This document shows, piece after piece, positions 56,001-64,000 of a stretch of 64,000 bases of DNA. Source of the DNA: Verrucomicrobium sp. (GTDB lineage Bacteria; Verrucomicrobiota; Verrucomicrobiia; Methylacidiphilales; GAS474); contig JAPWJX010000003.1 in NCBI GenBank assembly GCA_028283855.1, forward strand, positions 248,001-312,000, given 5' to 3'. The notes under the pieces were generated by a model, which made no database searches, had not been told where the DNA came from, and worked only from the letters and a program-made list of their open reading frames with translations. Each line of letters begins with the position of its first letter. Within the stretch, counting starts at the first letter, position 1. A program made the translations under genes and the position numbers.

Positions 56001-59000
56001 CCGCTGATGGTCAGCTGCGCGCCGTTGGTCACACTGATCGAGTTGGAGGCCGTTTGGGAGCTGTTCACCGCCAGGATGCCGACGGTCTCGTAATTCCAGC
56101 TGCCCGCCCCGGGTCCCACCACCAGCGTCTCCACCGTGCCGCTGTTTTGGATGAGGAGGTCGCCCACGCCGTTGTTCGAAGCGCCCAGGCCCAGGGCCTC
56201 GCCCGGCGTGTTGAAATAGGCCGTGCCGTTCAAGGTGGCGACGATTGAGCCGGTGTTGCTGATCGTCACCCCGCCGCTGTTTGCCCCGTTGGAGGCAAAA
56301 ATGCCGTAGACGGTGCCGACCGAGCCGCTGGCCAGCACGTCGGAGATGTTGATCGTCCCGCCGTTGACGACCGCGATGGCGCCGGTGCCCTGGTTGTTCA
56401 GGCGCAGGCCGTAGTTGTCGGCGAAGGCGTTGGTGAGGTTCATCGTCAACGCGCCCTGGTTGGTCAGGGTCAGGTCGTTGGCGTTGTTCGTGTTGTTGAG
56501 GGCCAGATTCAGGCCGATGGAGGAACCGCCGATGCCGCCGTCGGTCCCGCCGGAGGTCAGGGTGATCGGGGCGGTCGTGTCGACGCTCACGCCGCCCAAG
56601 CCGTCATTCTGGGCGTCGATGCCCAGGACGGCCGCGCCTTTCCCGCCGCTCACGTTGAGCGCGCCGGTGTTGCCCACGTCGACGGAAGCCAGGCCGTTGG
56701 TTCCCGCCTCGATGGCCACGATGCCGGTGGCGGTGCCGCCGTTGGGACCGGCGATGTTCATGGTATTCGAATTGCGGACGATGATTCCTCCCCCTCCTTG
56801 ATTGGTGGCGTTGATGCCGGCAAAGAAGCCGCCCAGGCTGGAAGAGGTGCCGAGCACGCCGGTATTGGTGACCGTGACCGCCCCCGTCCCGTTGGTGTTG
56901 GCGTTGATTGCCTGGAGGACGATCGCCGAGCCCTGGGACGACCTGGCCGAAACGGAGGCCGTATTGGAAATGGAGACCCCGCCGGTTCCGTCGTTCTCCG
57001 CGATGATTCCGTAGGCGTTGCCAAGCGTCGTAGCCAGAACGACGCCGGCATTGGTGACGGCGACGTCGCCGCTCGTGTTCGTCCCGGAAACAATCGCCCG
57101 GATGCCGACGGCCTGCGCCGAGGCCGCATTGCCGCTCGCGGTGATGCCGCCGGAGTTGCGAACGAGGACGGAATCCTCGCCCGCCCCGTTGGCGTCGATG
57201 CCGAAGGCCGTCAGCGGCGTGCCCAGGCCGGAGACGCCGGTGGCGGTCGCCACCAGGGCACCGCCGTTTTCCACGTCGATCGCGCCGGCGCCATTGGTGT
57301 CGGTATGGTAGGCGCGCAGGGCCACGGCGTCATAATTCGCGTTGGTCCCGCCGGAGACGCTGTTGGTCGCGGTGATTGCGCCGCTGTTTTGGATGGTGAT
57401 GAGGCCGGTGGCCGCGCTGGCCGCGTAGATGCCGTAAGCGAGGCCGCCCTGCTGGTTGTCCGTGGCGGTGAAGTTCGCGCTGTTGGAGATCGTCACCGTC
57501 GCCGTGCTCGCGTTGTTCGTGTTGTAGGCCGCCAGGCCGATGGCGCCGGCGCCGTTGCCGCGGACGTAAAGCTGGCCGTCGTTGCGGACGAGCACGTCGC
57601 CCGTTCCGGAAAGGTCGCCCGTCGTCGCGGAGATGCCATAGCTGGTAAGCGTGGTGCCGAAGTCCTGGCTGACGTAGATCGAGCCCGCCGCCTGGTTCTC
57701 CACGGTGACCGCGCCCTGGCCGGAGACGACGATGGCCCCGGTTCCCTGCCCCTGGATGGCGGAGTTGCTGCTTCCGATGACGCCCGCGTTGACCACGGAA
57801 ATGGCACCGGTCCCGGCCTCCGCCCCGATGCCGTAGGCGGTGCCGACGCGGCTGTCGATGAAGAGGGAGCCCGTGTTGGTGATCGTGATGTTGCCGCTGC
57901 CGTAGGTGCCGTTGGTCGAGAGGGTCGATGCGTGGATGGCGCTCTTCCCTGCGCCCTGGTTGAGGGCGCTGATCGTGCCCGCGTTGGAGATGGAGATGTC
58001 GCCGTTGCCGGTGGAAAGGCCGAAGGCCCGGATGCCGTCCGCGTTGGCGTTGTCGATGTTGATGCCCGCCGTGGCCGCCACGGTGATCGTCGTGTTGTGG
58101 TCGCTCGCGTTGGCGATCGCGCCGGAATCGGTCCCCTGCGGCGCCTCGACGACGGTGGCCGTGCCGACGAGGGCGAAGTTGGTCGTGCTGCCGTCGGCGG
58201 CGCCGCGCACGGCGTCGATCTCCCCGGTATTGGTGATGTTGGTCGTCACGCCCGCGCCGTTGGTGACGATTTCCGGGTCGTAGCCGACGGCGTTCGACCA
58301 TTGGTTGGTGTCGAGCTGGAGGAGCTTGGCGTCGGTGAAGTTCTCGTAGTTGTAGGTCTTGCCGTTGACGATGAGGCTGCCGTTGTTCGGATTGGCGGCC
58401 AGGTAGGCCTGCGCGGCGACGGTGTCCGCGTAGCTCAGGCCCAGGAGGCGCAGGTAAAGATGGGAGTCGTCCGGGTTCACGGCGGAGTAGTTGCCGTTGA
58501 TCATCCCGCCGATCGTCGGGGAGGAGCCGCCCACCGTGACGGAGATCGCCAGGCTGGAAGAACCGCCGACGTAGATGGCGTAGCCGCTGCCGCCCACGTT
58601 GATGTCCCCGCTGACGTTGATCGTGATGGAGCCGGTCGGCGTGCTGGCGTAGATGCCATAGTTCTGGCCCGACCCGCCGGAAATGCTCATGCCGCCGACG
58701 TGGGCGATGGAGGTGATGCTGATGTCCGAGTTGCCCACCGCGTAGATGCCGTAGTTGTTCCCCGAGCCGCTGCCCACCACCGTGACGCCGCCGCTGTTGT
58801 TCACGTTCACCGCCCCCGAGCCGAGGTTTTCCGCCCAGATGGCCGCGGCGGCGCCACCGTTGGTGTCCCGCGCGGTCAGGCCGGAGGCGTTGATCAGGTC
58901 GATGTCGGCGGAGGAGGCGGCGTTGTTTTCCAGCAGATGGATGTCATAGGCACCGCCGCCGCCGCCCTGGACGTTCATTCCCGCGTAGAGCTTGCCGTTG

Positions 59001-62000
59001 AGGGCGCCCAGGCCGTCCGTCTCCAGGTTGACGCCGTAGGCCACGCCGCTCAGCGCGGTCACGTTGAAGCTGTCCGCGTTGGTGATGCTGGCGACGGCGG
59101 TGGAGAGCGCGTTGTGGATGATCGTGTTGATGCCCGTGGCGTTGGCGCCCGTGACGGTGATGCTGGTGGCGCCGCCGCCGCCCGCGGCGTCGCCCGTGCC
59201 CCAGGACTGGACGTCGATGCCGACGGCGTCGCCCCCGTGGGTGTCGGAAACGTTCAGCGCGCCCGTGCCGAGCGTCACGGTGACCGTGTTGGTGCTCGCC
59301 GCGTTGGTGTTCCAGGCCTGGATGCCGATGGCCCCGGCCCCGGCGCCGACGACGGTGGTCCGGCCCGCGTCCTGCACGCTGATGTTGCCGTTGGGGGAGT
59401 AGACGGCGATGCCGTACCCCGTCTCCGTTCCCGTTCCGGAAAGCTGCACGTTGATAAAGCCGGTGTTCTGGTTGATGAGGGAGATGTTTCCCTGGCTGTT
59501 GATGAGGATGCCGCCGCCGTCCTGGGCGTTGACGGTGACCACGTTCGTCGTGATGAGGCTGACCGACCCGCTGCTGGCGTTTTGGATCTCCACCCCCACG
59601 GCGGAGGCGCCCGCGGCGTTGACGGTCAACGCGTTGTTGTCCGAGTAGGTGATCGCACCCATGTTGGTGGCGGTGGAGGTGGAGGTGTTGTTGATCAAGA
59701 CGCCGCGCGTGCCGTCGCCGCCGGTGACGGACATCGCGTTGGTGAATTGGAGGGTGACGCTGCCGAGGCCCGCGTTCTCCACATCGTAGATCACCGCCCG
59801 GCCGCTGGTGGCCACCACGTTGAGGCCGCCCCAGCCCATGTTGATGCCGTTGGTGGAGCTGGCATTGGAAATGGTGGCCAAGGCGCCCGTCGCCGTGGCC
59901 CCCTGGATGGTGCCGCCGCCGGTGTTTTGCAGGGAGATGGCGCCCAGGCCGTCGGTCTCCGCGGCGACCCCGACGACGGCGCCGCTGCCGCTCACATTCA
60001 AGGTGGCTCCGTTGCTCAGGATAACCGTCCCCGCCGAGGCCGCGTTGGTCACCGCCGCCAGGATGCCGGTCACGTCAGTCCCGCTGGCGTTGACCGTGCC
60101 GTAAGACTGCACCGTCACGTTGCCCGTGCCCGCGGAAACGGCGGAGATGCCCAGGGCGGTGCCGCCGGAGGTGCCCGCGGCGCTGACCGTCCCGAAGTTG
60201 GTGACGATCAGGTTTCCCGCCCCCGACTGGAAACCGGAAATGCCCGTGGCCAGCCCGCCCGCCGAGGCGGCCGTGACGGTGCTGAAGTTCTTCAGGGCCA
60301 GATCCCCGCTGCCGTCGCCAGCGCCCTCTATGCCCGTGGCCGGACCGCTGCCGGTCTCGATCGCGTTAATGGTTCCCTGGTTGCTCACCGTCACCCCGTT
60401 GGTCGTGCCGCCCGAATTGGTCGCCAGGACGCCGACGGCGCCGCCGCCGTTGGCCGAATTGGTGACGGAAATCGCGTTCGTATTGAGCACGGCGACCAAG
60501 GCGCCGCCGGAAGAGGAGGCGGCGACGCCGGTCAATCGGCTGCCGCTGCCGGTCACGTCGATGGTGCCGAAGTTGGTCACAAAAACCTGCCCCAACGCGT
60601 TGCCGCTCTGGGCCACGACGCCCGCCGCCATTCCCGTGCCGGAGGCGTTCACCGTCAGGGCGGCCCCGTTGGTGTTGAGAACCCGCACGCCGCCCTGGGC
60701 CAGCGTCTCCGCGTCGATGGCCGCCGCCGCCGTGCTTTGGCCGCCCCACGTATTGGAAGAGGAACCGCTCGTGACGGCGGTGACGAAGACCGAGCCGGAG
60801 TTGCTCACCGTGGCCAGATACGCGGCGGGGCCGGAGTTGGTGGAAAGATTGTAGGCGGCGATGCCGACCGTGGCGTCGGCGCCGCTGTTGGTGACCTGGC
60901 CGGAGTTGGTGATGTCGACCAGGCCGGAGCCGAGGGTGGAACCGCCGATGCCCAGGGTGGCGCCGCTGCCGGCGGTGCTTCCGTTCACCGAGCCGGTGTT
61001 CAGGATGATGATCCCGTCGGCCCCCGCGGCGTTCGTGTTCGCGGCGACAAGGCCCGCCGCGCCCGCGCTGGAGGAGGCGGCCCCCTGGACGGTGACCGAG
61101 CCCTGGTTGGTAATGCGGGAGGCGCCGCCGGTCGCCGCGTCGGCGGTCAGGGCCAGGACGCCATAGGTTGTGTTGGTGTCGCCGGACTGGCTGGAAACAT
61201 TGATTGAGCCGCCCGCCAAGTTGGTGACGGTGACGCCGACCCGGCCGGAGGCCAGGACGCCGAGGCTGCGCGTGCCGGAAATGGCGTTGCTGGAGGTGCC
61301 GATCTGGCCGCCGTTGATGACCGTCACGATGTCATTGGCCAGGTTGGTGGCCACGACGCCGATCGCCTGGCCGCCGGACGCGTCGACGGCCTCGATCGAG
61401 CCGCCGTTGGTGACGAGGACCGAGCCCGTCGCCCCCGATTCCGAGGCGGTGATGCCGAAGGCCCCGTTGCCGGCGCCCGTGGCGGCGATCGATCCGGTGT
61501 TGCTGACCTGGACGGAGCCGGTCGTGGCCGTCGCCCCGATGCCTGTGCCGGATTGCGTGCCGGTGACGGTGATCGTCCCGGAGTTACTCACGCTCGTCGC
61601 GCCCGCCCCGGCATTGTCCGCCTGGATGCCGGTGGCCGTGCCGCCCGTGCTGGCAATCGCGCCCGAGTTGGTGACGGAAACCGCGTTCGTGCTGAGGCTG
61701 GCGGCGGAATAGGCCTTGAGGCCCGTCGCCTGCACGCCGGAAACCGTCACGCCGCTGGTGTTCAGGAGCACGACGGCCCCGTTGCCCAATCCCTGGGCGT
61801 CGACGCCCAGGGCGGCGCCCGCGCTGCTCGTGGCGGCAACGGCGCCCCGGTTGGAAAGAGTGACGGTGCCGGTGCCGTAAACTTCCGCCTGGAGGCCTTC
61901 CACCTGGTTGGTGCCGGTGGCGGATACGGTGCCGGTATTGGTAAGGAGGACCGCGTCGCCCCCCGCCGCGTTCGTGTTCAGGGCGGAGATGCCGTAGGCC

Positions 62001-64000
62001 TGCAGGCCGATGGCGCTGATCGTCCCGGCGTTGGAAACCTGCAGCGGCCCCGCCACCAAGGTGTCCGCGGTCACGGCGGAAATGCCGTAGGCGGTGCCAC
62101 TGCTGCCGGCGCGGTTCTGCGCGTAGATGGAGCCGGCGGCGCGGTTGACGATGGTCATCGCGGAAGGCCCGGTGGCCAGGATGCCGTAACTATTCGTGCC
62201 CGTGATCGCGTTGGTGGCGGTGCCAAGCGCGCCCGCGTTGGTGACGAGGATGTTCCCCGCGCTGCTGATGGCGTTGAGGCCGATGGCCGCGCCGTTGGTG
62301 GAATAGGCGGCGATGGTGCCGACGTTGGAGAGCGTCACCGTGCCCGCGCTGACCGTCACGCCGGTGGAGGTCCCCTTGACGCCGATCGCCATGTTCCCCG
62401 CTCCGGCGGCTTGCGCGGTGATCGAGTTGGAGTTGATAAGAAGGAGCGGATTGTTTCCGGAAACCTGACCGGCGATGCCTGCCGCCTGGCCGCCGGAAGC
62501 CGTCACGACAAGGCTGCCGCCGTTGACCGCCAGAACCTGGGTGCCGGAAGAGGTGTTGGTGTCCTGCGCCAAGATGCCGGTGGCCGCGGTGCCGACCACC
62601 GTCACGCTGCCGGTGTTGGAGGCCGTCAGCGTCCCAGTCCCCCCCTGCACCGCACGCAGGCCGTAGACCACGGCCGTCCCAAAGCCGCTGGTGTCCGTGA
62701 CGGAAAGGGTGCCGGCATTGGAAAGCAGAAGCGCGCCGCCTCCCGTCGCCACGCCGTAGAGGCCGGTGGCGCCCGCCAGGCTGGCGGTCAGGGTGAGGGA
62801 GCCGGTGTTCAAGAGGCGGACGCCGCCGTTCCCGTCATTTTCGCCGTAGATGCCGATCCCGGCGTTGCCGTTGCTGTTCGTGTCGAGGGCGGTGATGGTG
62901 CCCGCGTTGGTCACGGAGAGGAGCCCGGTGGTGCCGCTGTGGCTGTTCACCGCGCGGATGGCCTGGTAGCCGGCGCCCGTGCCGGTGACGGAAAGCGCCC
63001 CCGCGTTGGTAATCTGCACGGCGCTGCCGCCCAAGGTGTCGGTCGTCACCGCCTGGATGCCGTACGCGACGGTGCTGCTGCTGCCGTTACTGACTACAAT
63101 GCTGCCGGCGGCCTGGTTTTCCACCGTGAGCGCGCCGTGGCCGCTGAGGTTGATGGCCGTCTCCCCCACTCCCTGGATCGGATTGGCCAGCGTCCCGATG
63201 GAGCCCCCGTTGCGCACGGTGAGGGCGCCGGTGCCGCTGCTCTGTACGTCGACGCCATAGGCGTAGCGCGTCGTGCTCAGGGAAAGGAGCGCACCGTTAT
63301 TGACGATGGTGACCGCGCCGGTGCCTGCCGTGTTCGTGTTCTGGACGGAGATGGCGGTGGCGGTTCCGCCCGGGGTGCTGTCGACCACGGAGACGATGCC
63401 GTTGTTGGTGATCTGGACGGCGCTGCCCGCCGCGCTTTCCGCCGTGACGGCGTGGATGCCGTAGGCGGCGTTCGTCGCCCCGGTGCGGTTCCGGACATAG
63501 ACGGAGGAACCCGCCAGGGTGCTGATGTTGATCGCCCCGGCGCCGATCGCCTCGATGCCGGTCGAGCCGTTGCCGGAGATCGTTTGCCCGAGGCTGCCGA
63601 TCGCCCCGCCGTTGACCAGATTGAGCGTCCCCGCGCCGCCCCGGGCGCTCATGCCGACGGCCGTTCCCGCAGCGGTCGCCACGTAGATCGATCCTGTGTT
63701 GGAAAGGGTGACCACGCCCGCGCCGTAAGCGCCGTTGGTGTTGAGGGTCGTCCCCTCGACGCCGAAGACGGAGGCCGTCCCGTTCGTAATAAAAATGGTG
63801 CCCGCATTGGAAATGGCGATGTTCCCCGTGCCGTAAGTCAGGCCGGTGGCGATGATGCCGCTCTCCGCGCCACTCATGTCGATCGTCGTCCCCGCCGCCG
63901 TGGTGATGGTGGTATTCAGATCGCTGGCGTTGAAGATGCCCGCGTTGTAGGGGGACGCGGGCGTGGCGGTGATCGTGGCGGTCCCCACCAGGGAGATCGT
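44017..64000 (-). CDS. Giant autotransporter: N-terminal passenger (open at right edge)
   Basis: About 6,660 residues of an adhesin-like passenger, entirely made of degenerate beta-helix coils with the theme GIxAxNxGTGxVxVxNxGxI. The frame is open to the last base, so the signal peptide and start lie outside. Asn, Gly, Thr, Val and Ala dominate, with almost no Cys or Lys. That composition suits a long right-handed parallel beta-helix, and at one coil per roughly 20-25 residues it would extend over 100 nm (inference). An in-frame copy of the linker normally placed before the barrel sits near 58.3-58.6 kb. Likely role: surface attachment or shielding. The frame ends in shadow sequence at 43490; the true continuation is the other frame. 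Confidence 0.85.
44150..56500 (-). repeat. Intermediate cassette repeat (about 1.1-1.3 kb) inside the passenger
   Basis: A recognisable block with the pattern NNxANTNxLxFTN, then ExN, then YGI, recurs near 56470, 55180, 54365, 53085, 51775, 51160, 48855, 47630, 46510 and 44165. Many gaps are near 1.2 kb or twice that. Each block is followed by GxGGVSLxNxGxI and a Thr/Asn-rich stretch. This is a larger unit of duplication above the individual beta-helix coils. Confidence 0.7.
58320..58560 (-). repeat. Pre-barrel linker, copy 1 (internal, without a barrel)
   Basis: It encodes TIGGMINGNYSAVN, HLYLRLLGLS, AYLAANPNNGSLIVNG and KTYNYENF. It aligns with the linker at 42950-43190 but is followed by a new passenger module beginning ALVGTATVVEAPQGTD rather than by a barrel. 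Confidence 0.75.

Noticed and set aside
52310-61207. Very long plus-strand open frames (over 1,300 and 1,400 codons) opposite the autotransporter passenger
   Set aside because: They are rich in Gly, Asp, Arg and Val with no domain or start signal, and mirror the codon bias and repeats of the minus-strand gene. They are shadow frames.
41900-64000. Dense short repeats that might be read as a CRISPR or minisatellite array
   Set aside because: The repeats are degenerate, have a codon period, and lie within one continuous protein-coding frame. There are no constant direct repeats with unique spacers.
1-64000. Prophage, insertion sequence or integrative element
   Set aside because: No transposase, integrase or phage structural gene was found, and the tRNA-Ser gene has no neighbouring duplicated end.

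Overview
The window most likely comes from a GC-rich, Gram-negative member of the Verrucomicrobiota. The main evidence is a complete four-gene pseudopilin set matching the 'Verru_Chthon cassette' proteins A-D, families named from Verrucomicrobium and Chthoniobacter. Supporting evidence is a PEP-CTERM-tagged secreted protein, an FAD-oxidoreductase/SSS-transporter pair of the kind found in planctomycete and verrucomicrobial sugar clusters, and a giant outer-membrane autotransporter. No 16S gene is present, so no finer placement is possible. The window is gene-dense, with no gene-free stretch over 300 bp, and shows no insertion sequence, phage gene or CRISPR array.

1-22.8 kb is a plant- or hemicellulose-type carbohydrate locus. 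It holds the end of a GH2 beta-mannosidase, an SSS symporter, an FAD oxidoreductase, a secreted clan GH-A hydrolase with a CBM9-like domain, a GH1 beta-glycosidase, a secreted GH26-like mannanase and a GH4 alpha-galactosidase/alpha-glucosidase. Two AraC-type regulators and one LacI-type regulator accompany them. The combination suggests (inference) that a galacto(gluco)mannan-like polymer is cut outside the cell and its oligomers are finished inside. The pseudopilin operon (transcribed B-C-A-D, 10.7 to 4.8 kb) sits inside this locus, divergent from the CBM9-bearing hydrolase. A perfect 12-bp inverted repeat lies between them.

22.8-41.8 kb is a mixed housekeeping and stress region. It contains a GDSL hydrolase, a rhodanese, glutamine-dependent NAD synthetase, tRNA-Ser(TGA), a LigD-like polymerase/phosphoesterase lacking the ligase domain, a YciE/DUF892 ferritin-like protein, an esterase, 4-alpha-glucanotransferase with a Gfo/Idh/MocA oxidoreductase, and a CNNM/CorC-like membrane protein. 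It continues with a DUF4337 protein, the hopanoid radical-SAM enzyme HpnH (with a frameshift), Aat, a NagB/PIG-L fusion, a HAD phosphatase and a Rieske ferredoxin.

41.8-64 kb is one enormous autotransporter on the minus strand. It runs off the right edge and has about 7,400 codons in the window. Its beta-helix passenger repeats at three scales: coils of about 20-25 residues, cassettes of about 1.1-1.3 kb, and two multi-kilobase modules. Each module ends in the same linker, but only the last is followed by a beta-barrel. A single-base frameshift near 44,017 separates the barrel from the passenger. A second +1 frameshift near 36,518 splits hpnH, so assembly indels must be considered for both.
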